The notes under the pieces: generated by a model | What the model was told of the DNA's origin: nothing | The model's database searches: none | What the model saw: the letters and a program-made list of their open reading frames with translations, nothing else | Assembly: GCA_013398615.1 (NCBI GenBank) | Contig: VZSR01002145.1 | Coordinates: forward strand, 6,687,158 to 6,751,157 | Reading direction: 5' to 3' | Source of the DNA: Brachypodius melanocephalos | Taxonomy: Eukaryota; Chordata; Aves; Passeriformes; Pycnonotidae | DNA length: 64,000 nucleotides | Translations under genes and position numbers: made by a program | In this document: one piece after another, positions 15,400 to 28,330 of the stretch | Numbering within the stretch: the first letter of the stretch is position 1 | Layout of the letters: each line of letters opens with the position of its first letter

Positions 15400-15720
15400 C
15401 AGGCATGATCTCCCAGTTAGGTGGAAGGACTAAAACCCACCAAAGGACTAAACCTCCATCAACATACCCCAACCATGGGCGCTGGGGAAGGGACCCCTTG
15501 GCAGGACAGGCTCCTTGCACTGCCCACCCGGGTCACAGCTGCACGTTTGGTGTGACAACAAATGTGACAACTAAAAATAGGCCAGGGACCAATACACCAG
15601 TTTCCACGCCAGGTGTGCATGGAAATTTACTAATAAATTTACTAATTTACTAATAATTTACTAATAAACCCTTCTGATTGTTTACAGACCCTCTGACATT
15701 TGAGGGTCCTTTTGTCCATG
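15400..15720 (+). mobile_element. Possible LTR remnant (uncertain)
   Basis: A GC-richer block has AATAAA at 15663-15668, a tandem TTTACTAATAA motif just before it, and a 7-bp inverted repeat GACCCTC...GAGGGTC at about 15,687-15,708. This order resembles the R-U5 part of an endogenous retroviral LTR. I found no terminal repeats, target duplication or coding remnant, so the call is tentative. Confidence 0.25.
15631..15668 (+). repeat. TTTACTAATAA short tandem repeat
   Basis: Four imperfect copies of a TTTACTAAT(AAA) unit directly before the possible LTR-type AATAAA. Confidence 0.85.
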
Positions 15721-15779
15721 AGGATTTATGAATCTTGGGTGCTTCCATCCCTTTCAGGGTGAGTCACCACATCAGAGAA

Positions 15780-15878
15780 TGACTGGATGTGGCACTCAGG
15801 GTGACAAGGTGGGCATCAGTCTCAGGCTGGACTCGGTGACCTCGGATGTCTTTTCCAACCTCAATGATTATGTGATTA
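15780..15878 (+). mobile_element. CR1 LINE 3' tail, 5'-truncated
   Basis: The string from TGGATGTGGCACTCAG through GACAAGGTGGGCATCAG to TCTTTTCCAACCTCAATGAT, ending in a short near-repeat (TGATTATGTGATTA), matches the 3' end of an avian CR1 subfamily as I recall it. It is only about 100 bp long, so it is a dead, truncated copy. Confidence 0.75.
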
Positions 15879-16024
15879 AAGGGCAGAATTTGTTGGTGCT
15901 ACTCAAAGCGACTTCCTTAATAATAAACATTAATTATGCCTTCGGGCTGTAGGCCCGGGGATTTCTCCCTTGCCCTGGGCTGAGGGGCCAGCCCGAGCAG
16001 GGACCCGGGAGAAGCCACCGCCAC

Positions 16025-16226
16025 TCCCATCCTGTTGTCAGTCCCTGTTTCAAGTTCTTGTCCCCAGTTTCCAGTCCCTGTCTCTGTCCCTCGTCCCTGT
16101 ACCCAGGCCCCGTCCCTGCTCCCGATATTTGGTACCTTTCCCCCATTCCTGTTCCTTGTTCCTGTGCGTTGTCTCTGGTTCCCGGTGTTCGTCCCTGTCC
16201 CTGGTTCCTGCTCCCTATCTCTGCCC
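16025..16226. repeat. Degenerate pyrimidine-rich minisatellite-like repeat
   Basis: Variations on GTCCCTG / GTTCCTG / TCTCTG recur across about 200 bp and run into the gap. On the minus strand this is a run of GGGAC / GGAAC units, G-rich enough to form quadruplexes, a common cause of sequencing gaps. The very regular peptides read from both strands here are artefacts of the repeat. Confidence 0.8.
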
Positions 16227-16326
16227 NNNNNNNNNNNNNNNNNNNNNNNNNNNNNNNNNNNNNNNNNNNNNNNNNNNNNNNNNNNNNNNNNNNNNNNNNN
16301 NNNNNNNNNNNNNNNNNNNNNNNNNN
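16227..16326. other. Assembly gap (100 N)
   Basis: Exactly 100 Ns, the conventional placeholder for a gap of unknown size. It lies inside the most CpG-rich part of the window, next to a G-rich (minus strand) degenerate repeat. RABEP1 exon 1 is likely hidden here. Confidence 0.99.
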
Positions 16327-19300
16327 GAGCTCGGCCGGGAAGGCCTTGGGAGGGGGCGGGAGGCAGCGCAAGTGGTTTTTTTAGGCTGTAAATGTGGAGC
16401 AAGGGCGGCTCCCGGCGCGCACGGAGCGGGGATAACGCTGGGAGGAGGACGCGGTGCTGCTGGGGAAGGGGAGCCCAGCCTCGATGGGACGAGGCCTCCC
16501 CGCCCTGACAGGGGAGGAGGAGAAGGGTGGCGGTGTATCCAGGTATAGACATTGATCCTCCGGGTGGGGACGCCGTCATTGATTTGGCCACGGCGGGGGA
16601 TGTTCGGCTGTGTCAGAAAATGCACCTCGGAAGGTTCAGGTCGGGATGTGCAGCGTGAACAGTGCGTTTCTTTGCTGGAAAAGACAAAGAAAATAACAGA
16701 TCTTCTCTCAAGGTGGTATGGACCTGTGCAGAAAGAAGCTAAGCCTTCTCTGAAGTTTCCTGCTGTGGAAAGGGTCTTTCTTTCTGGTTTAAGAGGAATT
16801 GTGAACGTTTTTTACCTTGGAAGAGGATACAGAACAGTGTGCATGTAAAAAAGCTGTAGGTAATGCTTAGCTTGGAAGGTGAGGTTGAAGGGACAGTGTC
16901 TACTGTATGGGATGTGTGGGAAGGGGTGAGAAAGCCAGGAATTTAAATTCAAGCTGGTCATAATGTAGATATAGGAGAACTGGAGAGATGTGCAGAATCC
17001 TGCAGGATTGATGCTTGCCCAGCCATTGGACTAGGCCAGGGCTCTCCTCTTTTAGAGAGCATTTGAGTTTCCTTGGGAAGGCATTCTGTTAGAAAAGGGC
17101 GATGATGTATTCTTAATTATGCATGTCTAGGGAATTGCGTGGGCCTTTTTTGTTTCTTCTTTTTGTGGAGTTACACCAGAAAGTGCTTATCCTCAGGGAT
17201 TTCAGCCTGCCTCTTGAGAGTTTTAATGGTGGAGGTGCTTAGATTGTGGGGTTTTCCCTCCATTAAGGTTAGTCATTGCTGGCTTGTCCTTCGAGAGCAC
17301 TCAGGGGAAGGTGAGTTTCCCTGCTGTCATGCTTGTAAGGTCAGCATAGGTAGGGATTGTTCTCCTGTACTTTGTGGTGAATAACCATTGTTTATTGTTC
17401 TTCTGAGGGCTGCAGAATAACTTTCAATAAATTTTCTTCTTGGCTCTTGCGGACTGTCTCACTGCAGGTGTGCTGCCTCTTGACCAGGAAAGGTAGTTGT
17501 AGGCTTGTAGTGTATTAGAAGATCCACGTTGGATGTATTTGTGTTGTTATTTAAAAGAAAGGTGCAAGTAAATTTAGTAGGTTGATAGGTTGGTGAAGTC
17601 TGTCTTACAGGGAGTATGGATTGCTGTCTTTTTCCTGCTCCCTAGTTGTGGGGAGATGAGGATGCTGTGGAGAAGGGGACTGGCTGGAAAGTTGGCTGGA
17701 TTCTGAAAGTGGTTGCTGTGTCCTACACTAAAGAACTGGAGCTCCTAAAATGGCTCCTCTCCCCATCCTTCTTTGGCAGCCTTAGGACCAGTTTGGGTTT
17801 TTTATCCACCTTGGTTACTGTACTGTTGTTCTCATCTGTGTTGATTTTGTTTGTAAGCAACTTATCAAAAGTGTGCCTTGAAACAGTTTTATTTTAATGT
17901 GAAGAAAATTCAAGAAATTAATTATTTAATATTTTTGTTGTTTGCACTGAATTTATTGCTTAAAGGAGTGGCGTAACTTCCAATTTAAGATTACATTTGA
18001 CAAAATAGAACTGGATTAGTATGTTCCCCTAAGGAAAAATAATGGCTTTTTATAATTACTTGTATTGATTATAAATAACTTATGCATTCTTTATTCATGC
18101 AAGACACATCAGCTATGATTTGTTTTGTGGAAAGCGAGTATAAAAGAACTACTTTTTCTGCTGTGGTAGAAATAACATACGGAACAACATGAGGGGAATT
18201 ATGGTAGAAATTGTCTTCTATTCTAAAGCCTACACTGAAATGAAAATGGGCCCAAGAATAGGGGAAGGAATAGTGCATAGAAATAGGAAAAGAATGGGCG
18301 TTGTGTCCTACCCTGGTTTGTACTTTGGATTAGTGGAGATGTTAATAACCCTCTAATCCAGAGGGGTAACAGAGTTTCCATACGATAAGAATCGCCGGGA
18401 GGCCGAGGGCAGCCCTTGGCTGCTGCCAGAGCTTTGTGCTCTGTGCTGGGAACTGTGAGCTCATGATCTTGACCTGTGCTGCAAGCAGGTGTGTGCTGCC
18501 TGCTGATCCTGGTCAAGGGGCATTTTTGGTGGAGATTTTAATTTATGCATGTTGTCTGGATTGTGTTACCACAGCTGTAATGTCTTATTTTTCAAAATAT
18601 TTTTACTTTGAATATAATATTCAAAATTCAAACCTCTCAGGCTCCCTGGGTTTAGTTTGGATCTGGGTGCTTGCCATCTCTGAATGTAAGGTTGCCAAAC
18701 AAAATGTGTTGGCATAGCTTTTCCCTATCAGAATGCTCAGGATTTAGTGTAATTCTCCTTCTCATTTCTGGAAAACATTTCAATGAAGGAATTGCAATAA
18801 CATAAAACACTGTTTCTTCAGTACTAAAGTTAATTAGAATGATGGGTTATTAAACTCTTCTTACTGCTCTAAACTTAGGCCATTAGTACAGTCAGACTGA
18901 TAATTAGCATATCCATTGATATTGTTCAGTGATAAACTGTTAATGGCACAGTCTATCAGATATTTTAATAAGAATTTGCTGGCAGAAAGAATTGATCCAG
19001 TATTGGAGTAACTTAGGCCAGTAAAAAGTGTCTGTCTGTCAGTGGTGGGAGGCTGTGCCAGCTCTCAGTGGAGGGAACTGCTCAGCTGTAGATGGAAGGT
19101 TGGAGGATGTTGCCATATTGATTTTGGTGCCAGCAGCAGTGCCGTGATCCACATTGTGTCCCTGTGTGAATAATCCAGGATCCCAACAAGAGCTGGGACG
19201 TGCTGTCACTGTCACATACCCCAGGGGCCAAGTGATGCTGGTGGAGAGGTCAGGGATGTCACATAACAAAACCTCAGGTGCTTTTATATTTCTCGTTATT

Positions 19301-22300
19301 CTCCTTATAAGTGTATCACTTTTAAACAAAACTGAAGCACCTAAAAGTGCTATTACTCATCTCCAAAGCTAGGTGTGGTTCATAGGGGACTGGCCATGAG
19401 TGCTGATGTTCAGCTCTTCATCGTTGATGCAACTGTCAAATGTCAAACTCTTGTCTCTTGGGGAGTAACTTCAAAATTGTTGGTACTTTCCAAGAGGAAA
19501 AAAATTTCTTCCCTCACTTTCATTTTGCTTGGTCCTTGTTTTATTATTATTCAATTATTACTAATATTATTACTATATTTTTAGTATATTATTACAAATG
19601 TTACTAATGCACAAAAAATACATTTTAATTAAAACACAAACATTCACACTTACTTTTTTTTAGACTGTGTGCTTTTCTGTCTTTTCAGTGGACAAATCTG
19701 GAACTGGTTTCAAAAACAAAACAGACCCCTTGAATGTACATGTTTCCATCTCTTAGAGTTTCTAAGGAAGTTTTTATCCCCTCAGCAGGTCAGTTTGCTT
19801 TGGAATGGGAATATCCACATTCGGGGTGTCTTGTTTTCCTGTCAAAGTCAAATTGCAAATCTAGTTTTGCAAAATGCCCTGACCATGTTCTTTATCATTA
19901 CCTGTTGATCTGCCAGAAGACACCGTGAATGTGCTTTGACCTGTGCACTGACTCCCTCTTGCATTCTGAGCACTGGAAGATGTAAATTCTTTGCCAATTT
20001 GTATTGCTTCTTGGCCACTTCACCATTGTCACAGAGAAGATGGACTTAGTAATGTGTTTTCTTCTCTTCCTGACCTGGTGCCTCAGGATGCTTAACTGCT
20101 TTCCCATAGCCCTTGGTGGGTGGACTGGATTCCCACTGTGAAACTAGTTTGTATTCGCTCCCTTGAAAGTGATTGAAGAAGGAATTTTGTTTTAAAACTT
20201 TCAAGAAGCTAAACCAAACAATTTCTGTCAGTGTGGGAGTGGACCAAATCCCATAGGCTTCATTACGGGTGATGGTTGACTGGCAGATCTGCTGGGCTTT
20301 CACTCCAGGCGTTTTATTAAGAAGTGCTTCTCAGATGTGAAGTTTCCTATCCTAAATTTAAGCATTTTAACTACACTCTTTTCTTCTTTAAAAATACCAA
20401 ATATATAGTTTAAAAAAAGAAGAAGAAGCCTGAGGTTGAGATTATGGCTTTACTCTGACTGAAGTCTTTCAAGGTGAGAATTGGTAAAATTCATAAGCAG
20501 CATTTACTAACTAGGCTGCTATGAAGCCATTGTGTGTGTGTACTTCAGAGGAACATCTTTCACACCAAAGGTCTGGTACTTCTCACTGATTCAGCCTTGA
20601 CTTGCAGAGTTGGTTTTAGTGTCTGATTTAGCAGTGGCCGAGTTAATGGTACTACTCTCCACAAGTAATTCTATAAATAGGGTAAGCATTGTGTAATTTT
20701 AGTCATAGTATAGTCAGTTAAACATGATGATGAATTATCTCTGGAAAATTTTAAATCATTTGATATTTTTGTGTAAATTGGCATAGGAAGAATAAGCGAG
20801 CAGTGTACCCTTGGTTAATGTTTCTGTGCATTTCAGAAAGAAGAGGTTTTTTTTTTTTTAGCTGGAAAGTACCTGGTGCTCAAGAAACCTTCTGAGTTAT
20901 CCTGTTGCTTTATAGCAGTGCCTGTAGTACCCTACATAATATAATGAGGAATTGTGTGTAATTTTTTTTTTCCCATTCATGTCTCCTATCAGCCACAACT
21001 CCCCTTGGCATTCAGCTGACTTGGGATGGTGCTTCCCTCCTTCCTGTCTCTATCCTATGCTTCTCTTCCCAGGCCTGGCTCCTTCAGTACAGTGAAGGAG
21101 GAAAATAAAGCTTTTGAATCACCTTTTATGTCCATTTCCATCTCCTCTGGCAATTCTTGCTCCCCACAGCGAAGCAGCAGCAATGTGGCCTTGCTTGCTC
21201 TTTGGTCTCGGGTTTTTCCTCCCTCCCTGGTCAAACACTCAGTCATTTGACCATGTCTTGGACAACTGCTGCTCTTCAGCGAGTCGTCTGGTTTCCTCAG
21301 CCCTCCTTCCCAGCCATCAGCTTCTTTAATACTGTTCTCCTTGCCTTTTGCAACCTCTTGTCTGTGGTTGTCCCCTGGACCTTGCCCTTGTTTTGGCTGC
21401 TCCAGGCCTTGCTCTCATCTGTGGGATCACACCAATCCCTCTATTCTTCCTCTTCTAGAGAAACTCACATGACTGTACAGACTTCCTCAGTGAAAAATGT
21501 CTTTTCTAAGCAATATGGCTCCCTGGCTATGCTGAATCTTACCTTACTTTTTCTTTTTTAAATATATTTTTCTTTATTTAAGAGCTCTCTAGGTTCTGTT
21601 ACTCACGAAGGAAGATTTCATTGTGCTTTACTCTTGGTATAGAGAACTACTCATCTGCTTTCTGGCCCTGCCTTATACGTGTTCAGGTTCTGAGTGTTTT
21701 TTCAGAACAGATTATAGAATTTGGAGACAGTGGCTGACATCTAATTCTTTAATACCTTGGTATCTTTATAAACTGAAGTAGCTAAGTGCCTCACAGATGG
21801 CAAAAAAATTCACTGCTGGAAGTTAACTTATATCTCTTGGAAATAGAAGTAGAAAATAGAAGTGTTCCATCTTTTGCCCATCAGAGCAGTTCTGAAAGTT
21901 GGTATCAGTTGAGACCAGGACAGGAAACAGCAGAGCTGTGATCTGCTCATTTGGTTCTGTGTGCAGTTAAGGGCCCTGTCTTGTGCGTCTAGCTCTGTTA
22001 GGGACTGAAAAATAACCAGAATCCTGGAGTTAAAAAAAAAAAAATAAAGGCAATCTGATTTTTAGTTACTTAATAAGCCAAAAGCACTTAATAAGCCTTA
22101 CTGTGGCTGACTCACGCTGAGAAGAAATTTAAATTTGGGTAGGATTTTATTAATATTTATCTTGTTATATTTTGTGGTTTCTGAAAGTGTTTTTTTGGTA
22201 AAACTGTGGAGCAAAAATGCAATAACAGAAATTATACATGGCAAAGTGAACTGGAATCAATAACTGGAAGGCAATGGTGGCGTTAACTGTGTGTATTCCA

Positions 22301-25300
22301 GAGGGAATAGCCTGGAGGTGAGAGGGAAGGATTACCTGGGGATCAAACCAAACCATTGTCGATTATAATGGTGTTCCCATGCCTTTAAGCCAGTGACCTG
22401 AATAGACTGTATGGTTTGTATTGCATCTTCTGCCAATATGTGCTTTTAGCTTACAAATAATTGCAACAAGATTTCCTATGCTGTTTAAATGTCAGCAAAG
22501 GAGAGGAATATGCACAATAAAAGGAGAAACAGTTTTTTCACAGTTTTTGTCAAGTATTTCTGTGTGTAACTGTTTATCCCCCATACCATGCCTTGGTAGG
22601 GTAACTTTGTATTTGCATGGCTGGTCACCATTAAAATACTCCCCAAGAGAAATGATTTATTTTAATCTATTCTGCACCAGTGCTATGCAAAATGCGGAGA
22701 GAGCACCATGGTTGGTTGCTGCAAAAAAACAAAGCAGTAACTTGTTAACAGAAACGCAGATAAAACCACAGAGTATAATACAATCCTTACATCTGCGTGT
22801 TCAGTGTCGTTGCCTTAATCTACACAGGAAGAAACAGAGAGAAGTGCTAGAAGATATTGCTTAAGCAATTAGTATTTTAACCATCTACAATAAATTTTCA
22901 TGTCCAGTATCCTTTAAGAAAATTGTCTTTCCTAAGGCTTACTGGAGTTCATATTAGACTCCCATTGACTTCAGGCACAAGAATGGGAACATTCATCTTA
23001 CATTAACAGTAACCTGTGCCAAAATCCCTCTGATACGTTTTATCTGTGGTGTTACTTGGTTTATTTTGGTGAAGTACAAAGCATAAATTTGGCTCTGTTA
23101 ATTCAAATCATCTGACAGGCTGGCATCTTTATGTCATGTACTGAATCTTTTAAATTTTCTCTTAAAGCTTGGTTTCAAGTAAGGTTTTCTTAATTGCCAG
23201 CTTGTAATGTCTGTTTATATCTTCTCCCATGTGAAATTAATGGGAAAGCAATTAGGCAAACTCTGGATTCCGCGCTTGAGTGACGCTTCTAGCTGTGAAG
23301 ATATTAGAGCTGTCTGTCTGGTCTTCACAGCTTCTGTTGGAGTCTTAGGTGAAACTGGAGATAAAGATGTTAAATCTCAAAGTTGTGCCTTAACTCCTGA
23401 TGTTACAGAGTTAAATTTGTTGGAGGCACTGAGGATTACATTTAGCTGATGATCCATCAGGAGGGGTTGTAATGGCCTGTTACAACATCTAATCTAACTA
23501 CATATTTACTTTCAAGTAAGAGTAAATGTGAACCTAACCTTATTGTGGGATAGGAATGTTTTCTGATATATTTTTATCCACAGCTCTAGGTTTTGTACCA
23601 ATGTAAGCTCTTCTCTACTGGAAGCTGCAGTGCAGTGCAACTCTTTTAGTTGCAATTGTTCAAAACCCGAGTGTATACAAACACTGGTGGGAAACCTGAG
23701 CTTTGGAATTTGCTTTCTAATACCAATTAAGTTTGTCAGCTTCCCCTGGAGAGTCTGAATGGAAATCAGGATTTGAAAAAGGTCATTTATCACTTACAAA
23801 TGTCAGTCATCAAGTCTTAAAAAAGTAAGTTCTGCTGCATGAGTACACCAATCTCAGTTGCCACAAGGGAGAGTGGGGGACAGAATGAAGGCCAGACTAT
23901 TTCTTTTGGCAGGCAGCAAGCACTTAGGTTAAACTGATAATCAGGCTGTACCCATAGGCTGTGGTTTCATGTTGCAGCTAAGCCAGTCTAGAAGGTTGCT
24001 GCTGCTGAAAGAAGTGTTCCTGCTCTCTTCTTTCTGCTCCCACAGTTGTGTTTCCCCCATTTTCTTTGTGCCAGCTCTGCACATGGGACCCATCACTGAG
24101 CCACTTCAGCTCAGTCATCAGTTGAGAACTACTCACTGCCGAATTAATTAGTTTAATGAATTTAGTGAGAGACCAGATAAGCATTAGAGCTGGCATAAAG
24201 GAAGGGTGTAGACCACACAGTAGTAATATGAGAGTCCAAGGATGTAGTTCTGACTTTTTTTTCACAATTTACTCCGATCTTGGTGTCCATTGCCACGTGT
24301 GTGTCAGGTCTGCTCTGTGCTCAGCCAAGTGCCCTGTGTGGTTTCTTTGGACCTGGTTTGAGACTTACTCCCCTCCCACCCTCCAGCTTTTTCCTGTATC
24401 ACTTCTGATGCTGTCACTGCTGTCAAAAGCTCTCACAGCGTGGTGGGGGTAAAAGGCACATGTGCTCACAGTGAGGTGGGAGTGCTGAGTTACCCTGTCA
24501 GATGACCACCAGTACAGAAATTGATTTAAATTGATTGTAACTGCAGGCTTAGTCAAGCCTTCCCATTCTGTATTGCTTAGATCCCTGGAATATTTTAAAT
24601 GTTTTGAAAGTTTCGTGCTGGAGGATGTTTTTTTTTCCTTTTTAACTGTTCAGGAATTCATGTAGTTGATGAGTGGTAGCAAAAAATATGAATATATAGA
24701 ATCACAGCGGTATTTTCTGTCAAGAAATAGATTCTAGAGGCTTGGGGGAGTACTAGTCTGTTGTTCTCAGGGAACCTATTAAATTGCTATAGAAACCTTA
24801 CTCCAAGTAATAGGATCTGTATCCTGTTCCTTATCAAATAAAGATGTTAATTGTCTTTTATTATTTGTCATACTATATTTATCATCACAATGTCTCCATA
24901 AATATATCTGGCAACAGTGTTTTCCAGGTCACTTATTTAGATTTATATCCTTTAAGTGGCTACTCTGCAATGCCATTTTTTCATGCCTACAACCTGCTGT
25001 TCTGACAACTAAAATTTTAAAATTAATATTCCTTGAGAATAAGTTCTCACCTGTTCTATTTTCCAGTTTTTTCTCTATATACTTATTTGAGTAGCCAGAT
25101 TATGAAGCAATGCATAGGGAATCACAGTGGGAAAGAATTCAGGTGTTACTTCCCTTTTGTGCTGCTTGTTCACATCCATAACTTTTGAGTTGGTTATGAG
25201 TTGCTGCTATTTCTGAAGTTTTTCTGGTACCTGTGAAATCACTGTAGTGCTGTCTGGTAGCTGTGCATGTGGAAGTGAGTTTCCATGCTCTTGTGATTAT

Positions 25301-26486
25301 TTCAGCTTTTGAAAATGTCTACAAAGGTGCCAACTTGCTTTAAATGGCAGTGTCTTCGTACCTGTAGCAATGGTAGATTACAGAAGCCATTGCTTATATA
25401 AATTTCACAAACATTGGCTTCTTTCTGGTTTCTTCCACATCAGTGTGTTAGGTTATCATTAATTTCTTTTTTCTGCTCAGAAATTCGAGCCGAAGTACCT
25501 GGGGTGGTCTGTAGCCTGAATGCTCTCAAAGCTACACCTCAATTCTTGGCCCCATGACAAACAGCAAGACAGCATGAGATTTCAGACTAGTGGTGTCTGG
25601 GGGAATTTTGGAATTAATGTGATGGTTTTCTTTTATATATTAACTTACTTCATCAAAGAGAACAATGCATTAGTGTTGTTTTATGTTGTTTTGTTCGTTG
25701 TTTTTTTCCTGAGTGTTGAGTCATACTTTATTCCCATTTTTCTGCCTAAAGAGGACAGCCTTTAATAAATCTGTAGGCGAAGTGATAAACATATAATAAG
25801 GAGTCACAGGGATTTTTTTTCCCTCCCACTGCAAATGAGTCAGCAATTAAATTATCTTGAAAGAAAATCAGTCTGTTGTCTGGGTTTAGCAAATGTTTAC
25901 ATTTTAAGAGAACGGTTATATTAGTGGTGCTCAGAGTGCAAATTGTGTAGGGGGTCTTCTATAAAATGAAATATAAATCAGAATCTCTCCCTAAATTACT
26001 CTCAATCTGAAATATTTTTGTTTGATCAGAACAGCAGATTCCTGGTGGTTTACTAAAACTAAGATGATGTCCTCAACCTAAATGTTCTTTTACTGGGAAG
26101 ACACAGTGAAAATTTCACTGTCAAGTGGAATTGCCACGTGTAATCCAGTTCTGGATTTTCTGGTTATATCATATAAAGGATGAGACGTGCTAGTGTGGAA
26201 AAACTTGGCAGAAATATTCCTGTGTAAATATGAAGGCTCATTCATATTTTCAGTCTTGCTCTGGTCAGGGAGATTTATGTGACTTGACGTTTTTAGAGAC
26301 TTGTTTTCTAACGCTGTGGAAGGGAATAGGTGACTGTGCTGGAGGAGCCTCTGTGTATGCTTAAAACACTTTCTGTTGGTGTTTACCTTGCAGGTAAAGG
26401 GGTGGGACAGGCAGGTGAAATTAAAGGGGCAGGGACCTGTGTGACGTTTGACAGCTGCATTGTTTGAGCTCAGGTGCGTGAAATGC

Positions 26487-26512
26487 TCAAAAAGCTTTGC
26501 CGAGCTTTTTGA
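26487..26512. repeat. Inverted repeat, 10-bp stem and 6-base loop
   Basis: TCAAAAAGCT, loop TTGCCG, then AGCTTTTTGA. It is a perfect stem in the putative first intron. It may be chance. Confidence 0.8.
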
Positions 26513-26762
26513 TCACTTCAGGCTGTGCCTGCAGGGTGTGGAGATCTACCTAGGCTGGCCCAGAGCTGGCAGTGGTGCAATCCAGCTGTGAACCCTCTTG
26601 GAGAAATGTGCCCAATTCTTGGGGACTTCACTTTCCCCAGTTCTGTGCTGCCATCGCCCTGATCTTGTTTGCTCAAGCAGTGACTGGTCTGAGTAAATGC
26701 CCACAGCCTCTAGAGTAAACAATCCCCTTCATAAATCCAAGGAGACACTGAGCATTTTTGCC

Positions 26763-26885
26763 TTTTTTTTTTTTTTTTTTTTTGGAGGGGGGGTTGGTTT
26801 GTGAGTTTTGGTGGGTTTTTTGGTTGGTTGGGTTTTGTTTTGTTTTTTTTCTTTTTTTATGGCTTTTTTTTGGCCTTTTTTAAAA
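26763..26885. repeat. Poly-T (T21) and GT-rich low-complexity block
   Basis: Twenty-one T bases, then a GGTTT/GTTTT-rich stretch and further T runs. It is low-complexity DNA in the putative first intron. Confidence 0.95.
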
Positions 26886-28185
26886 ATCGATCCTTCTGAA
26901 AAGAGCAGATATAAAACCAAGAAATTGTTAAAGCAAGGAGAACAAGATGTAAGCACTTAGGGAGCAGCGAAAATGCTGGTGATTGTGATGAGGTTGATAA
27001 CTCTGTTCTCTCCATTTTGTGTCACTGTAGATGAATACAAAGTTCACCAGACTGTAGCTTGCTGTTGACTTTTGAAATACTCTGATATGCATTCAAGCTT
27101 AGCAACACCGGTGTTTCTGAGGAGATTTACTGGTGGTAGCAGCAGGATACAGCCAAAATCCTTTCCAAAGAATTCCATTAATGGTGTTGTCTGGTTGACT
27201 TTTCCAACTCTGTGATTCATCCACTGCTGCCTTATTTAAATCATTCACAGGATTGATAAAGCAGAGGGTGTGGTTGATTTTCTTGGAAAAAAAATGCTAA
27301 CCAATAGTGTTTTCCTGAAATTTCTTGATGAATTTTCTCCTCACCTAATCAGTGTCAGAGATGAAATAGCGTGAAAACTAATGATGGTAAAACTTCTTGT
27401 GTATTAAGCTGGGACTTCTGTGAAAAAGAAGAACTGCACAGAACTGAGAGTTCTGATGGCAGCCTAGTTAAAAGGAGAGAACCAGCTACTATGGTGAGTA
27501 GGCATGTACAGAAAGCCAGGCTATAGTGATGGAGGTAAGGGACTGTCCTTGGGAAGAAATGATGCTTTTGACAAATGAAAAGAAACTGTTGGGAAAACAA
27601 GCTCACTTTCATCAACGTGGACATCCATGTTTAAGTGCATTCCCGTGATGCTTGTGGGAGTGAGCACTGTTCCATTGCAGTCCAATGTAAATAATGGTTA
27701 ACTAAGCATAAATTTTAAACTAGGATTAAGTTAACCTGGGGTCAGAATGACCAAGTGTATAGAAGAACATTGCATGTCACATGAAATGGGCTTACCAAAC
27801 TGGCAGTCTGGTGTGATTCTCCTTTACTGAGTGAAGTGGAGTGTCATGAGATTGAGATCTGGACTTCAGGAAGCAGCTGCCTGCTTTTGTGTGCAGGAAA
27901 GAAGATGAAGGAGGCAATAACAAAGCCAGGAAGTAGTTAACACATTGTGAGTGCTGTGAAAAGGGAGAAAAAGTGGGAAGTGGAAGTGGGAAAAAAAAGG
28001 GGGAAGGAGAAACTGTGTGTTGGCCTTCTTTTCCTTGCAGTTGTGCATGAAGATGTTTGCTGTGCTGTTGGGGAAAATTACTTAGTTGTTACTGCATATG
28101 GCTATTTATCTCTGCAGGTTTAATTAAGCCATTTAAAGGACCTTTGTTTTCTCTTCCCCTTTTGCCTGTTCTCTTCTTGTGGCTA

Positions 28186-28330
28186 CCCCATCCCTGGAAA
28201 TGTCCAAGGCCAGGTTGGACAGGGGTTGGAGCACCCTCATCTAATGGAAGATGTCCCTGCCCAAGCCAGGGGTTTTTAATGAGATGGTCTTTAAGGTCCC
28301 TTCCAGCCCAAACCATTCTGTGATTTTTGA
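28186..28330 (+). mobile_element. CR1 LINE 3' tail, 5'-truncated, in RABEP1 intron 1
   Basis: CCCCATCCCTGGAAATGTCC, then AAGGCCAGGTTGGACAGGGG, then TTTAAGGTCCCTTCCAGCCC and CCATTCTGTGATTTTTGATT form the classic 3' end of chicken-repeat-1 elements in sense orientation. The remainder of the element is absent. This copy is among the best evidence that the genome is avian. Confidence 0.9.

Larger units (their letters stand above)
15950..16660 (+). promoter_or_regulatory. CpG-rich zone, probable RABEP1 promoter
   Basis: CpG dinucleotides are frequent on both sides of the gap (for example CGGCGCGCACGGAGCG near 16,411) and rare elsewhere in the window. A GC box of Sp1 type, GGGGGCGGG, lies at about 16,352-16,360. 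No clear TATA box was found, as is usual for broadly expressed genes. It is the only such zone upstream of RABEP1 exon 2, so promoter and first exon are placed here by inference. The Met-initiated frame at 16,552-16,848 resembles no known protein. Confidence 0.6.

Noticed and set aside
15917..16625. Long open frames on both strands across the gap region, including regular Gly/Thr/Arg-rich peptides
   Set aside because: They run through 100 Ns and a degenerate short repeat. The regularity comes from the repeat, and several frames are open at once.
16552..16848. 98-codon + strand frame just after the CpG-rich zone
   Set aside because: No resemblance to a known protein, no Kozak or splice support, and it does not connect in frame to RABEP1 exon 2.
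24690..25135. TAGAATCACAG and GGGAATCACAGTGGG, which resemble reverse CR1 ends
   Set aside because: The match stops after about ten bases, and the expected TGGTTTGGGTTGGAAGG stretch is absent.
27170..27220. Possible CR1 fragment (TTTTCCAACTCTGTGATTC)
   Set aside because: Only about 20 bases resemble a CR1 tail and the upstream part does not align with the family as I recall it.
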